Of a DNA stretch of 64,000 nt, positions 8,553-18,035 are shown in pieces. Under the pieces are notes generated by a model. It searched no databases. It was not told where the DNA came from and was given only the letters and a program-made list of their open reading frames with translations. The stretch's first letter is position 1. Each line of letters starts with the position of its first letter. The stretch covers positions 52,634 to 116,633 of the forward strand of contig NZ_SMKQ01000006.1 of NCBI RefSeq assembly GCF_004348995.1. Direction: 5' to 3'. This DNA is from Nonomuraea terrae (lineage in GTDB: Bacteria > Actinomycetota > Actinomycetes > Streptosporangiales > Streptosporangiaceae). The translations under genes were made by a program, and so were the position numbers.

Positions 8553-8861
8553 CTAGGCGAGGGCGGGCAGGACGTAGACCTCGGCGCCCGGGGGAAGGGC
8601 GCAGTCGAGGCCGCCGACGCCGCGGGTGTTCTCGCCGCACACGATCATGCTGATGTGGCGGCGGATGCGGCCGTACTCGTCGCGCAGCCGCTCCTCCAGC
8701 AGAGGGTGCGTACGGCGGAGCGTGTCGAGGGCCGAGCCCAGGGTGGGCGGGGAGTCGCGGTCGGCGCTCACGGCGAAGACCTTGACCTCGGTGTGCCCGC
8801 TCACCCACCGCCGCAGCACGCTCGGCAGCACGAAGACCACCATCGTGACCGGTCCCGTCAT
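8553..8861 (-). CDS. MoaD/ThiS-like beta-grasp protein
   Basis: A 102-residue protein resembling the ubiquitin-like sulfur-carrier family (MoaD/ThiS). The ATG has a strong GGAGG ribosome site. The N-terminal strand (VVFVLPSVLRRW) and the C-terminal segment GVGGLDCALPPGAEVYVLP match the family's outline. The terminal Gly-Gly that is thiocarboxylated in true carriers is absent: the protein ends PALA. It lies downstream of a BNR-repeat gene on the same strand, an arrangement I recall from other actinobacteria. A conventional role in molybdopterin or thiamine synthesis is doubtful without the diglycine. Confidence 0.65.
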   Translation of the reverse strand: MTGPVTMVVFVLPSVLRRWVSGHTEVKVFAVSADRDSPPTLGSALDTLRRTHPLLEERLRDEYGRIRRHISMIVCGENTRGVGGLDCALPPGAEVYVLPALA

Positions 8862-9245
8862 CGAACACCTCCGTGGAACCCCGGCCCTCGACAGGCCAGG
8901 AAGGAATCGGACACCTGCGGAGCAGCACGGCCAACGCTGACGCCGCCCGAGCCCATCACCGACAGTGCCGCCGAACGCGCGAGCCGCACACCGGCCCACA
9001 TCGTCGCTGCGGTCTGGCACACCAGCCCCAACCGCGGGCCCAGCTGGGTACATCGGCCGGCGCGGTCGGACCAGCCGGGAACACCGGCCCTCGGCGTGGC
9101 ACACCGGCCTTCGCCGTCGGATCCGGACCGGCAGCCGTACGGAAGAGAGCCCGGCCCACAGGCATTCCTCTGCCCCGGAGGAGGAGCCCTGTGGGCGGGG
9201 CGGAGGGTGGCGTGGGACGGACTCCCCCGAGGAGGAAGGCAACGG
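8862..9245. other. Intergenic stretch without a supported gene
   Basis: This 384-bp stretch lies between the MoaD-like gene and the BNR-repeat gene. Open frames exist on both strands, but none has a ribosome site or recognisable product. The short motif CACACCGGCC recurs several times between about 8986 and 9110. It may contain a promoter for the MoaD-like gene, but I see no convincing boxes. Confidence 0.4.
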
Positions 9246-10326
9246 CTAGAGGACCGCCGCGCGGACCGTGAGGACGTCGGGCAGGTGGCGGGCGACCTGG
9301 GACCAGGTGTCGCCGTCGTCGCGCGAGCAGTAGACCTCGCCGTCGCGCGTGCCGAAGAACACCCCCGCCTCCGAGGCGGTCATCGCGTCGCGCAGCACCG
9401 TCGCGTAGACCGGCTCATCGGGCAGGCCCTTGGCGAGCGGCTGCCAGGTCTCGCCCTCGTCGTCGCTGCGGTACACGCGGTAGCGGTGGCCCACCGGCGT
9501 GCGGTCCATGTCGGCGTGGAGCGGCAGCACGTAGACGGTGCCGGGCCGCGACGGGTGGACGACGATCGGGAAGCCGAAGTCGGACGGCAGGCTCGCGCCG
9601 ACGTCCTTCCAGGTGCCGCCGAAGTCGTCGCTGCGGTAGACGCCGAAGTGGTGCTGCAGGTAGAGACGGTCGGGCCGGGACGGGTGCAGGCACACCTTGT
9701 GCACGCACTGCCCGAACTCGGGGTACTGCTGCCCCTCCGGCATGAACGGGGCCCGGATGTTCTGGTTGGCCGCCTCCCACGACACGCCGCCGTCGAAGGA
9801 GCGGTAGAAGCCCGCGGCCGAGACCGCGATGCCGATGCTGCGCGGGTCGGTGGGGTGGGGGACGATCGTGTGCAGGCACAGGCCGCCGCCGCCCGGCTCC
9901 CACCGCTCGCGGTGCGGGTGCTCCCACAGGCCCTCGACGAGCTCGTAGGTGACGCCGCGGTCCTCGGAGCGGAACAGGGCGGCCGGCTCGACGCCCGCCC
10001 ACACCACGTCGGGCTCCGACGGCGAGGGCGTGATCTGCCAGACCCGCGTGAGCGTCGTCTCGGTCTTCTCGGGGAAGGCGATCGGCGGGCGCTCCGCCTC
10101 CTGCCAGGTCTGGCCGAGGTCGTCCGAATACATGACCGACGGACCGAAGTGGCCGTATTCGATGCCGGCCAGGAGCCGGGGGGGTGGCGCCGCGGGTGTC
10201 GATCGCCACCGAGGGCACCGCGACCGTGGAGAACTGGATCGGCTGGACCTCGAAGGGACCGCCGCCCGTCGAGCGGGCCAGGAACAGGCCCTTTCTGGTG
10301 CCGATCGCGAGCACTGCGTCACTCAT
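9246..10326 (-). pseudogene. BNR/sialidase-like repeat protein gene with a frameshift
   Basis: Glycosyl-hydrolase/sortilin-like beta-propeller with repeated BNR (Asp-box) motifs such as SDDLGQTW, SFDGGVSW, SDDFGGTW and SDDEGETW. The ATG at 10326 has a GGGAG ribosome site and starts MSDAVLAIGTRKGLF, but that frame fails after about 48 residues. The rest of the protein continues in another frame from LLAGIEYGHFGPS to the stop at 9246. The break coincides with a run of seven G (C on the coding strand) at 10178-10184; six would restore the frame. It could be a true mutation, slippage-based switching or a sequencing error. Apart from this the gene looks intact. Confidence 0.75.
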
Positions 10327-10475
10327 AGCACGCTCCCATGTTCGGTTGCGGCCATCGTGCCACGCGCCACCGACAGTAACCGAGGACTGGGCGATTCCGC
10401 ACCGCCCGGAGAACGAGGCGGCATGACCTGTGAGGTAATCGCGGCCCTTCCCCGCGGGCCGATAGCGTGCCTGGC

Positions 10476-11267
10476 ATGAGTGCTGTCGCCGTGGAAGAGG
10501 AGTCGTTCGGTGCGTTGCTGCGGTCGTGGCGGCAACGGCGGCGGGTGAGCCAGCTGGACCTGGGCATCGAGGCGGGCGTGTCGGCCCGCCACATCAGTTT
10601 CCTGGAGACCGGCCGCGCCCGGCCGAGCCGCGAGATGGTGGTGAAGCTGGCCGAGGAGCTGGAGGTGCCGCTGCGGCACCGCAACAGGCTGCTGGTGGCC
10701 GCCGGGTTCGCCCCCGTCTATCCCGAACACGAGGTACGCGAGATGCGCGTCGTCCGCGAGGCGCTCGACAAGATCCTGGCCGGGCACGAGCCCTACCCGG
10801 CGCTCGTGGTGGACGCGGCGTGGAACCTGGTGGCGGCCAACGGTGCGGCGGCCATGTTCATGGAGGGCGTGCCGGCCGAGCTGCTGGAGGAGCCGGTCAA
10901 CGTGATGCGCCTGTCGCTGCACCCGGAGGCGATGGGCGGAAGGTTGCTCAACCTGGCCGAGGTGCGCGCCCACCTGCTGCCCCAGCTGCGCCGCCAGGCC
11001 GAGGTGTCGGGCGACGGGCGGCTGGCCGAGCTGCACGACGAGCTGGCCTCGTACACCTACCCCGGGGTGGACCTGAACGTGGCGCACGTGCCCGGCCCCG
11101 GCGACATCCTGGTGCCGCTGCGGATCGCGGCCGGCGACCGGGTGCTGTCCATGTTCACGACGATCGCGACGTTCGGCGTTCCGGTGGACGTGACCGTCTC
11201 CGAGCTGGCGATCGAGACCTTCTGGCCGAACGACGAGGAGACCGCCCAGGCGTTCCGCAGGAGCTAG
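10476..11267 (+). CDS. XRE-family regulator with MmyB-like ligand-binding domain
   Basis: A 263-residue transcription regulator. Residues about 8-65 are a Cro/CI-type helix-turn-helix (VSQLDLGIEAGVSARHISFLE); the rest matches the MmyB-like C-terminal domain, PAS-like and thought to bind small ligands including fatty acids. The start looks leaderless: TAGCGT (10463-10468) ends 7 nt before the ATG; an in-frame GTG lies 9 nt upstream. It converges on the globin-reductase gene, ending 26 bp from it. Regulators of this family often control a neighbouring oxidoreductase, but the target here is unknown. Confidence 0.85.
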   Translation: MSAVAVEEESFGALLRSWRQRRRVSQLDLGIEAGVSARHISFLETGRARPSREMVVKLAEELEVPLRHRNRLLVAAGFAPVYPEHEVREMRVVREALDKILAGHEPYPALVVDAAWNLVAANGAAAMFMEGVPAELLEEPVNVMRLSLHPEAMGGRLLNLAEVRAHLLPQLRRQAEVSGDGRLAELHDELASYTYPGVDLNVAHVPGPGDILVPLRIAAGDRVLSMFTTIATFGVPVDVTVSELAIETFWPNDEETAQAFRRS

Positions 11268-11293
11268 CGGCGACCTCCTCGTGCGAAGGCGGG

Positions 11294-12418
11294 CTACACG
11301 GCGCGCTCGTCAGGGACGACGTCGCGGTGGATGCGCGACAGCGGCACGCCGTCCGACTGCAGCCGGCGTACGGTCTCGTTGACCATGGCGGTCGGGCCGC
11401 ACACGTACACGTCGTGTTCGGCCCACGAGTGGAAGCGCTGGGTCACCTCCGGCAGATGGCCGCGCATGCCGTCGTAGGAGGGCTCGTCCGACACCACCGG
11501 CAGCACCCGCAGCCAGGGGAACGACGACTCCATCCTGATCAGGTCGGGCAGGTCGTACAGCTCGTCGGCGGTGCGGGCGCCGTACAGCAGGTGGATGTTG
11601 GGCCGGCGGCCGGAGTCGATGATCCCCTCGATGATCGCCTTCAGCGGGGCCAGCCCGGTGCCACCGGCCACGCACAACACGTCGCGCTCGCTGTTCTCGC
11701 GCGGCGCCATCGTGCCCATCGGCGGCCCGAGCATGACCGTGTCGCCGATGCGGGTGTGCCGGGCCAGCGCCGTGGAGACCCAGCCCCCCGGTACGGCGCG
11801 TACGTGCAGCCTGATCGTGTTGTCCGGGCGCGGCGCGTTCGCGATGGAGAACGTCCGCCAGACCCGGGGCCAGCGCGCGGTCTGCACGTTGACGTACTGC
11901 CCCGGCGTGTACGGCAGCTGCTGCGTCGGCCGCAGCGTGAGGACGGCGATGTCGCGGTGGCGCGGCTCGTGGTCGACGACCTCGGCCAGCCACCAGGCGG
12001 GGGAGACCCCGGCGTCCTGCTCGGCCGAGCGGATCATGGCGTCGGCCGCCGCCGCGAACGCCGACACCCAGGCAGCCTCGATCTCGTCCGTCCACACGTC
12101 GGCGGCGAAGCGGCGGATCGTGGCGAGCAGCGCGTTGCCGACGGCCGTGTAGTGGTCGGCGACCACGCCGTACTTGCGGTGGTCCCGGCCGAGTTGCCCG
12201 AGATAGGCCGCCATGCCGTCCGGGCTGTCCACGCTCCACACGATGCGCGTCAGCGCGCTGAACAACCGGTCGCGCTGGATGTCCATCGCCGGCGGGAACA
12301 TGCCACGCAGATGCGGACTCTCAGCGAACAACCGGCCGTAGAAGTAGGCCGTGGCCTTGGCGGCCTGCGGCTCGACGACGGAGAAACTCTCCTTTACCAG
12401 GCGCGGATTCAACGACAT
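11294..12418 (-). CDS. Globin-coupled FAD/NAD(P)H reductase (flavohemoglobin-like)
   Basis: A 374-residue fusion. Residues about 1-135 are a globin domain (FYGRLFAESPHLRGMFP; proximal His expected in GRDHRKYG); residues about 145-374 are a ferredoxin-reductase-type module with the FAD motif RTFSIAN, NAD-binding GGTGLAPLKA and C-terminal YVCGP. The layout is that of flavohemoglobins, which detoxify NO or reduce oxygen, although actinobacteria have several such types with uncertain roles. The ATG at 12418 starts at the natural globin N-terminus. An unusually long, lower-GC upstream region (12419-12640) suggests regulated expression; I could not identify a specific operator. Confidence 0.82.
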   Translation of the reverse strand: MSLNPRLVKESFSVVEPQAAKATAYFYGRLFAESPHLRGMFPPAMDIQRDRLFSALTRIVWSVDSPDGMAAYLGQLGRDHRKYGVVADHYTAVGNALLATIRRFAADVWTDEIEAAWVSAFAAAADAMIRSAEQDAGVSPAWWLAEVVDHEPRHRDIAVLTLRPTQQLPYTPGQYVNVQTARWPRVWRTFSIANAPRPDNTIRLHVRAVPGGWVSTALARHTRIGDTVMLGPPMGTMAPRENSERDVLCVAGGTGLAPLKAIIEGIIDSGRRPNIHLLYGARTADELYDLPDLIRMESSFPWLRVLPVVSDEPSYDGMRGHLPEVTQRFHSWAEHDVYVCGPTAMVNETVRRLQSDGVPLSRIHRDVVPDERAV

Positions 12419-13087
12419 ATTTCCAATCCCACCCCTTGACCGGAAACGCGTTCCGGTCTTGTCGTTCCACCTCCCTGACGGCTCCGGGTCGTGAGCGCCG
12501 GGCCCCACCCCGGCATATGCCCTGCGCTCGAAAGTGAGTGTTACACCACTGATGGCGCGTCACAACCGTTTCACCCCAATAAGGTGCGAAGCCGAACTAT
12601 CCGTAGTGGTGCTGTGATTATCCGCAGCCGCCCTTCGGACGTTTGTCACCGGCGAATGTGAATGACCATCGCATTGGTCGAAACATGGGCCGACAAGCGG
12701 AAATGTCGCGTGAAAGCGGTTTCCACGACCCGTCCGCCCAGCGATTGATCCTGCATTCCCGGCGGGTCGCCTCGGTGGGCGCGCGACTCTTCGCCCTCGC
12801 CGCGCACGGACGCCTCCTGGTGGCTAGCCGACGCCCTCGGTCACCGCCTCGGGGCGCCTCGATCCTCACTCACCTGATCGCCGAGACCGCCGCCCGCCTT
12901 CCCTGAGCGGGATCTTCGCGCTCAGGGGAAGAAAGGGACGAAAGCCGGAAGTAGTGCCCTGCGGGAGCCAAGGGATCTTTGGGAGGGGTGACCATCGGGA
13001 AAGAGAGTGCGCCATGATGGGGCGTGTGCCCGCCGCCCCGGTCCGGCCGGTGACGGCGCGAACTCCACCATGCCCCCTGGAGACCGC
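12419..13087. other. 669-bp intergenic region between divergent genes
   Basis: This region separates the globin-reductase (minus) from the GATase-like gene (plus). The left third (12500-12620) is comparatively AT-rich and should hold the reductase promoter. An open frame on the plus strand at 12643-12906 has no ribosome site or recognisable product and is not called. A perfect 9-bp hairpin lies at 12901-12927. Confidence 0.4.
12901..12927. repeat. Perfect 9-bp inverted repeat
   Basis: CCCTGAGCG (12901-12909) and CGCTCAGGG (12919-12927) with a 9-nt loop. There is no T-run, so it may be a factor-binding site, an mRNA hairpin or a weak terminator for an unrecognised transcript. It lies about 160 bp upstream of the GATase-like gene. 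Confidence 0.35.
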
Positions 13088-13774
13088 ATGTCCCGACCCC
13101 TGATCGGTATCACCGCCTACTTCGAAGCCGCCCGCTGGGGAGACTGGGTCCGCGAGGCCGTGCTCTCTCCGCCCTCCTACGCCAAGGCGGTCTCGCGTGC
13201 CGGGGGCGCGCCCGTGGTCCTGCCACCGCTCGGCACGCACGCCGTCGACGACTACGTACGCGGCCTGCGGGGCGTCGTCCTGGCCGGCGGCGTCGAGGTC
13301 GGGGCCGACACCTACAACGGCGAGCCCGACGAGCGGGTGCCCGAGCCCCAGGCCCACCGCGACCGGTTCGAGCTGGCCCTGGCCAGGGCCGCCGTCCGCG
13401 CCGACGTGCCGATCCTGGCCATCGCCCGCGGCATGCACGTCCTCAACGTCGCTCAGGGCGGCACGCTCATCCCGTGGCTGCCCGAGGTGCTCGGCGACGA
13501 CCGCCACGCCGAGCCCGGCGGCGGCCACACCATCCAGGTCAGCGTCTCCAGCAAGCTCGGCAAGGCCGTCGGCGACAAGGTCGAGGTCACCACGCCGCAC
13601 CACCAGTCCGTACGCCGCCTCGGCAGCGGCCTGCTGGCCGTGGCCTGGGCCGACGACCAGATCGTCGAGGGCGTCGAACTGCAGGGCCACCGCTTCGGCG
13701 TGGGCGTCCAGTGGCACCCTGAGCGCGGTGACGACAATCGGCTCTTCGATGCGTTCGTCGAGGCGGCCCGATAG
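13088..13774 (+). CDS. Class-I glutamine amidotransferase-like protein lacking the Cys nucleophile
   Basis: A 228-residue protein of the PuuD/gamma-glutamyl-GABA hydrolase family (peptidase C26 fold). The family outline is clear: IGITAY at the N-terminus, [16 protein letters not shown] and VGVQWHPE with the catalytic His-Glu. At the nucleophile elbow, however, the usual ICRG reads IARG (GCC, Ala, in [12 protein letters not shown]), so normal hydrolase chemistry should be impossible. The ATG is set by a TGGAG ribosome site. The next gene starts 9 bp after the stop, but from its own leaderless promoter. Either the enzyme has become a binding protein or it uses different chemistry. Confidence 0.8.
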   Translation: MSRPLIGITAYFEAARWGDWVREAVLSPPSYAKAVSRAGGAPVVLPPLGTHAVDDYVRGLRGVVLAGGVEVGADTYNGEPDERVPEPQAHRDRFELALARAAVRADVPILAIARGMHVLNVAQGGTLIPWLPEVLGDDRHAEPGGGHTIQVSVSSKLGKAVGDKVEVTTPHHQSVRRLGSGLLAVAWADDQIVEGVELQGHRFGVGVQWHPERGDDNRLFDAFVEAAR

Positions 13775-13783
13775 GCTTCGATC

Positions 13784-14698
13784 ATGCCGCTGCACCCCCA
13801 GGCGCGCGATCACCTCGCCCGGTATCCGTCGGATCTCAACGCCGACCTGGCCACGCTCGACCTGGCCGCCATCCGGGAGATGCGCGCGCGCGACGCCCTG
13901 GCGCTCCACCGTGGCCCGCTGACCAAGCTGCCGCTCGTCCGCGACGAGCTGGCCGAGGGCGTCCCGGTCCGCATCTACCGCGCCGACCCCGGCGACGGGC
14001 CGCTGCCCGTCGTGGTCTACTTCCACGGCGGCGGCTGGGTCTTCGGCAGCGTCCAGCGCAACGACGCCGCCGGGCGCGACCTCGCCATCCGCACCGGCGC
14101 GGTCGTCGTGTCGGTCGACTACCGCCTGGCCCCCGAAGACCCGTTCCCGGCCGCCGCCGACGACGCCTGGACGGTCGTGCGCGACATCTTCGCCCGGCCC
14201 GCCTTCTACCAGAGCAACGGCAGCGTGGCCGTGATCGGCGACAGCGCCGGCGGAAACCTGGCCGCCGTGGCCGCCTGGCAGGCCCGCGACGCCGGGCTGC
14301 GCCTGGCCCACCAGGTGCTCGTCTACCCGGTGCTCGACGTGGCGATGGACACGCCGAGCTACGCCGAGTTCGCCAAGGGCTACGGCCTCGACGCCGAGGA
14401 GATGGCCTGGTTCGCCCGCCAGTACGCCCCCGGCGCCGACCCGGCCGACCCGCGCCTGTCGCCGCTGCGCCTGCCCGACGCGTCCGGCCTGGCCCCGGCC
14501 ACCGTCGTGACGGCCGAATACGACGTGCTGCGCGACGAGGGCGAGCGCTACGCCCACCGGCTGACCGAGGCGGGGGTGCCTGCCGAGCTGCGCAGGTTCG
14601 ACGGCGCGGTGCACAGCTTCTTCGTCCTGCCCGGCCTGTTCGACCAGGCGACCGAGGCCCGCGACTACGTCGCCCGCCGGCTGCGGGAGGCGTGGTGA
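13784..14698 (+). CDS. Alpha/beta hydrolase of the HSL (hormone-sensitive lipase) type
   Basis: A 304-residue esterase/lipase-like enzyme. The oxyanion motif HGGG ([13 protein letters not shown]) precedes the nucleophile elbow GDSAGG with Ser154; the Asp is in [10 protein letters not shown] and the His in VHSFFVLPG, the standard HSL-family triad. The start looks leaderless: TAGGCT (13772-13777), which includes the stop codon of the previous gene, ends 6 nt before the ATG. Its end overlaps the enoyl-CoA hydratase start. The pairing suggests acyl or ester metabolism, with unknown substrate. Confidence 0.87.
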   Translation: MPLHPQARDHLARYPSDLNADLATLDLAAIREMRARDALALHRGPLTKLPLVRDELAEGVPVRIYRADPGDGPLPVVVYFHGGGWVFGSVQRNDAAGRDLAIRTGAVVVSVDYRLAPEDPFPAAADDAWTVVRDIFARPAFYQSNGSVAVIGDSAGGNLAAVAAWQARDAGLRLAHQVLVYPVLDVAMDTPSYAEFAKGYGLDAEEMAWFARQYAPGADPADPRLSPLRLPDASGLAPATVVTAEYDVLRDEGERYAHRLTEAGVPAELRRFDGAVHSFFVLPGLFDQATEARDYVARRLREAW

Positions 14699-15480
14699 CG
14701 GGCCCGTACGCCAAGCTCAGGACCGACACCCCGGCCGAGGGCGTGCTGCGGGTGACGATCAGCGAGCCGGGCCGGCTCAACGCCGTCGACGCCACCGCCC
14801 ACCGCGAGCTGAGCGAGGTCTGGCGCGACGCCGACCGCGACGACTCCGTCCGGGTGATCCTCGTCACGGGGGAGGGGCGGGCGTTCTCGGCCGGCGGTGA
14901 CCTGTCGATGATCGAGGAGATGACCCGCGACCACGCCACCCGGCTGCGCGTGTTCGCCGAGGCCCGCGACCTCGTCTACAACGTACTCAACTGCTCCAAG
15001 CCGATCGTCTCCGCCATCCAGGGCCCGGCCGTCGGCGCGGGCCTGGCCGTCGCGCTGCTCGCCGACATCTCCGTCGCCGGCCGCACCGCCCGCATCATCG
15101 ACGGCCACACCCGCCTCGGGGTGGCGGCGGGCGACCACGCCGCGATCGTCTGGCCGCTGCTGTGCGGCCTGGCCAAGGCGAAATACCACCTGCTGCTGTG
15201 CGAGCCCGTCACCGGCGAGGAAGCCGAGCGCATGGGGCTGGTCAGTTTGTGCGTCGACGACGACGAGGTGCCCGCCAAGGCGATGGAGATCGCCGTCAGG
15301 CTGGCCGCGGGCGCGCAGGAGGCCATCCGGCTGACGAAATACTCGCTGAACAACTGGCTGCGCCTGGCCGGCCCGTCGTTCGACGCCTCCCTGGCGATGG
15401 AGTTCCTCGGCTTCACCGGCCCTGACGTGGCCGAAGGCGTGCGCGCGCTGCGCGAGAAGCGGCCCCCGTCGTTCGGCTGA
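14695..15480 (+). CDS. Enoyl-CoA hydratase/isomerase family protein
   Basis: Crotonase-fold protein of 261 residues. The oxyanion-hole segments are recognisable as [14 protein letters not shown] and [17 protein letters not shown]. Members hydrate, isomerise or cleave acyl-CoAs; this sequence alone does not settle which. The first position usually Glu in hydratases reads Asp in [17 protein letters not shown]. The GTG at 14695 gives a GTGA overlap with the esterase stop and a better distance to GGGAGG than the adjacent GTG at 14692. Translational coupling with the esterase is likely. Confidence 0.82.
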   Translation: MTGPYAKLRTDTPAEGVLRVTISEPGRLNAVDATAHRELSEVWRDADRDDSVRVILVTGEGRAFSAGGDLSMIEEMTRDHATRLRVFAEARDLVYNVLNCSKPIVSAIQGPAVGAGLAVALLADISVAGRTARIIDGHTRLGVAAGDHAAIVWPLLCGLAKAKYHLLLCEPVTGEEAERMGLVSLCVDDDEVPAKAMEIAVRLAAGAQEAIRLTKYSLNNWLRLAGPSFDASLAMEFLGFTGPDVAEGVRALREKRPPSFG

Positions 15481-15715
15481 GCGGCGCGTGTGCTTCCCCC
15501 GCACCCGGGTAGGCGAGCCCTCATGACGGTGGATCCGCTGAGACGGCCGAGGAGGAGGTCAGCCACCCGAACGCCCGGGGGCACGAGAGGGCGCATGAGC
15601 CCGCCGCGACACCCGGGACAAGACCCGCCAGGGAGTTGAGCAGGGAGCTTCCCGGCGATGGTACGGCCACCCGATCCAGGCGCCGATCGGGCGGCCGGAC
15701 CCCCATCCAGTGCCG

Positions 15716-16303
15716 TCAGCGGGGACGACGTGCGGTGAAGACGAAGGCCGGGGGAGTGTTGCGCCAGACCGTACGCCCGTGCACGACCTCCTCGAACCGC
15801 TCGGCCAGCAGCGCACGGAAACGCCGCGCAGAGCTGAGCGGGATGGCGTGGATGTAGGAGAACGTCGTGAACGCCGCTCCCGGCGTCATGGACGTCGTCA
15901 CCGCCGTCAGCAGATCCCGCTGCAACCCGTCGGGGAACGCCGCCCAAGGCAGCCCGCTCACCACCACGTCGGCCGAGCGCAGCCCGCGCTCACCGAGCAA
16001 CTGGCTCAGTTTCGCCGCGTCAGCGTGCGCGACGTCAACGGCCGGAAAACGCTCGGACAGCAGGCGCGCCATCTTGTCGTTGAGCTCAACGGCCAGGTGG
16101 TGGCCCCGCCCGCCCAGCCGCCGCTGGATCTCGGAGGTGAACGAGCCCGTGCCGGGCCCGAGCTCGACCACGACAGGCTCGCCGCGTTCGGGGATCGGCG
16201 CGCAGACGGCCGCGGCCAGGCGCCGGGAGCTGGGAGCGACCGCGCCGATGGTGCCGGGGGAGCGCAGGAACTGTCCGAGGAAAACTGCGGTGTCGTTCGA
16301 CAT
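15716..16303 (-). CDS. Class-I SAM-dependent methyltransferase, phospholipid N-methyltransferase-like
   Basis: A 195-residue SAM methyltransferase. Residues about 43-60 hold the SAM-binding motif I ([13 protein letters not shown]), followed by [13 protein letters not shown] and [10 protein letters not shown], the pattern of rRNA-adenine-dimethylase-like proteins annotated as phospholipid N-methyltransferases. The substrate is not certain. The start at 16303 appears leaderless: a TACGTT box ends 6 nt before the ATG on the minus strand. It converges on the enoyl-CoA hydratase across 235 bp that show no recognisable gene or terminator. Confidence 0.72.
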   Translation of the reverse strand: MSNDTAVFLGQFLRSPGTIGAVAPSSRRLAAAVCAPIPERGEPVVVELGPGTGSFTSEIQRRLGGRGHHLAVELNDKMARLLSERFPAVDVAHADAAKLSQLLGERGLRSADVVVSGLPWAAFPDGLQRDLLTAVTTSMTPGAAFTTFSYIHAIPLSSARRFRALLAERFEEVVHGRTVWRNTPPAFVFTARRPR

Positions 16304-16430
16304 GACCCGAACGTAGAGCAAGATCGGGGTAGATCGCTCCACCCTCCGGGCGGATGTCCGGCCACTTGGAGGAGGCGGGGTCCTCCGCGCGGGGGATCAG
16401 CCGGTCACGCCCGGCGGATACCTTGTGTCC

Positions 16431-18035
16431 ATGCGTTGGCGTGGTGTGCCGCTGGACGTCCTGCTCGCGGCCTCGGGAATGAGCCTCGACCTGCTGACCA
16501 CGGCGAACGCGGGCGACACCTCATTCCTGCCCGCCGAGGCGAACATCCCGATGGCGCTGCTGGTCGGCCTGCCCATGGGTCTCGTACGCCGCTGGCCGGT
16601 CCCGGTCACCCTCTACCTCGCCGCCTTTCTCGCCCTCACCGACCAGATCGGCTCGTTCACCTCCAACACCGCGCAGATCCTCGTGTGCGTGGCGCTCGGC
16701 GTGGCCGGATTCCGCTCGAAGGCGCGGGCCACCGTGCTCGCCGTCGTCGCCACGATCGTCGCGACCGCGCTCAACGTCGCCGACCCCGGCGCCGCGCCCA
16801 CCGGCAACATGTGGGTGTACTCCGTGCTGCTGCCCGTCTTCCCCGCCGTGCTCGGCGCGTACCTGCGCAGCTCCGCCGAACGCCTCGACGAGCGCGATGT
16901 CACCCCCGACGCGCTGCTGGCGGCCGGCGGCGTGGCCATCACCGTGCTCAGCACGTGGACCACCTGGCACTCCGGCAGCCTGCCCGTCTGGGTGGTCGGC
17001 CTGCTCGCCGTCGTCGGCGGCCTGTCGCTGGGCATCGCCCGCCGGCTGCCCGGCCTGGTCTTCCTGCTGCAGGGCGTGCTGCTGGTCTGCGCCGACACCT
17101 ATCTGGACGACGCCGTCAACACGTGCGTGATCCTGACGCTCATCGCGATCGGCGTGTTCGCCATGCGGGTGCAGTCGTGGCCGTGGACGGTCGCGGCGTA
17201 CCTGACCGGCTGCCTGCTGACCGCCATCGCCGTGGTCGGCGACGACACCGAGATCACCGCCTTCCGCGTCGGCGTGCTGATGTCGCTGGTCGCCACGCCC
17301 ATCGCGATCGGCCGCTACCTCGGCGTGCGCCGGGCCGCGGTGGCCGCAGAGCGGCTGCGCGCCGAGGAGGCCGCGCGCGCCGCCGTCGCCCAGGTGCGGG
17401 CCGACCAGCTCGCCGAACGCGAACGCATCGCCCGCGACGTGCACGACATCGTCGCCCACCACGTCGGCGCGATGGTGCTGCGCGCCGGCGCCGCCCGCTA
17501 CACCGCCCCCGACGGCCCCGTCGCCGACGCGCTCAACGACATCCGCGAGACCGGCCACCAGGTCCTGCAGGACCTGCGTGACCTGCTCGATCTGCTGCGC
17601 GACCCCGACCGTCAGCCCGACCTGCCGGCCAACCCCGCCGACGTCGTACGCGAGTCCGCCGAGCGCATGGCCTCCGCCGGCCTCGTCGTGGACCTCGATC
17701 TCGACCCGGCCGCCGACCAGGCCCCGCTCATCGCCCGCGCCTCCGCGGCCCGCATCGTCCAGGAAGGACTCACGAACGTGCTCAAACACGCAGGCCCCGG
17801 CACCCGGGTCCGCGTCTCCGTCGTCCCCACGCAGGAGGGGCTGGAGGTCGAGATCCGCAACGGCCGCCCACCCACGGTCGTCGAGCGGCTGCCCTCCTCC
17901 GGGCGCGGTCTGGCCGGGATGCGGGAGCGGGTGCGCGCCCTCGGCGGCACCCTCAGCGCCGGCCCCGACGGCGAGGGCGGCTGGCTGCTGGCCGCCCACC
18001 TGCCCAGCCGGCTGCCCTCGGGGAGCGCCGCGTGA
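16431..18035 (+). CDS. Sensor histidine kinase (HisKA_3/NarL type)
   Basis: A 534-residue membrane histidine kinase. Residues about 1-290 contain roughly ten hydrophobic segments, a polytopic sensor typical of actinobacterial NarL-partner kinases. A short helical linker rich in Ala and Arg leads to the dimerisation/phosphotransfer helix with ERERIARDVHD; His338 is the expected phosphorylation site. The ATPase domain follows (QEGLTNVLKHA as N-box, GRGLAGMRERV as G-box). The start looks leaderless, with TACCTT 6 nt before the ATG. It overlaps its response regulator by 4 nt. The signal is unknown. Confidence 0.9.
   Translation: MRWRGVPLDVLLAASGMSLDLLTTANAGDTSFLPAEANIPMALLVGLPMGLVRRWPVPVTLYLAAFLALTDQIGSFTSNTAQILVCVALGVAGFRSKARATVLAVVATIVATALNVADPGAAPTGNMWVYSVLLPVFPAVLGAYLRSSAERLDERDVTPDALLAAGGVAITVLSTWTTWHSGSLPVWVVGLLAVVGGLSLGIARRLPGLVFLLQGVLLVCADTYLDDAVNTCVILTLIAIGVFAMRVQSWPWTVAAYLTGCLLTAIAVVGDDTEITAFRVGVLMSLVATPIAIGRYLGVRRAAVAAERLRAEEAARAAVAQVRADQLAERERIARDVHDIVAHHVGAMVLRAGAARYTAPDGPVADALNDIRETGHQVLQDLRDLLDLLRDPDRQPDLPANPADVVRESAERMASAGLVVDLDLDPAADQAPLIARASAARIVQEGLTNVLKHAGPGTRVRVSVVPTQEGLEVEIRNGRPPTVVERLPSSGRGLAGMRERVRALGGTLSAGPDGEGGWLLAAHLPSRLPSGSAA

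Noticed and set aside
8986..9115. Repeated CACACCGGCC words between the MoaD-like and BNR genes as a possible regulatory array
   Set aside because: Spacing is irregular and the words are simple GC-rich strings; not enough to call a repeat element.
12643..12906. 87-codon plus-strand frame in the region upstream of the GATase-like gene
   Set aside because: No ribosome site, no family resemblance, codon usage unlike neighbours; kept only as part of the intergenic description.
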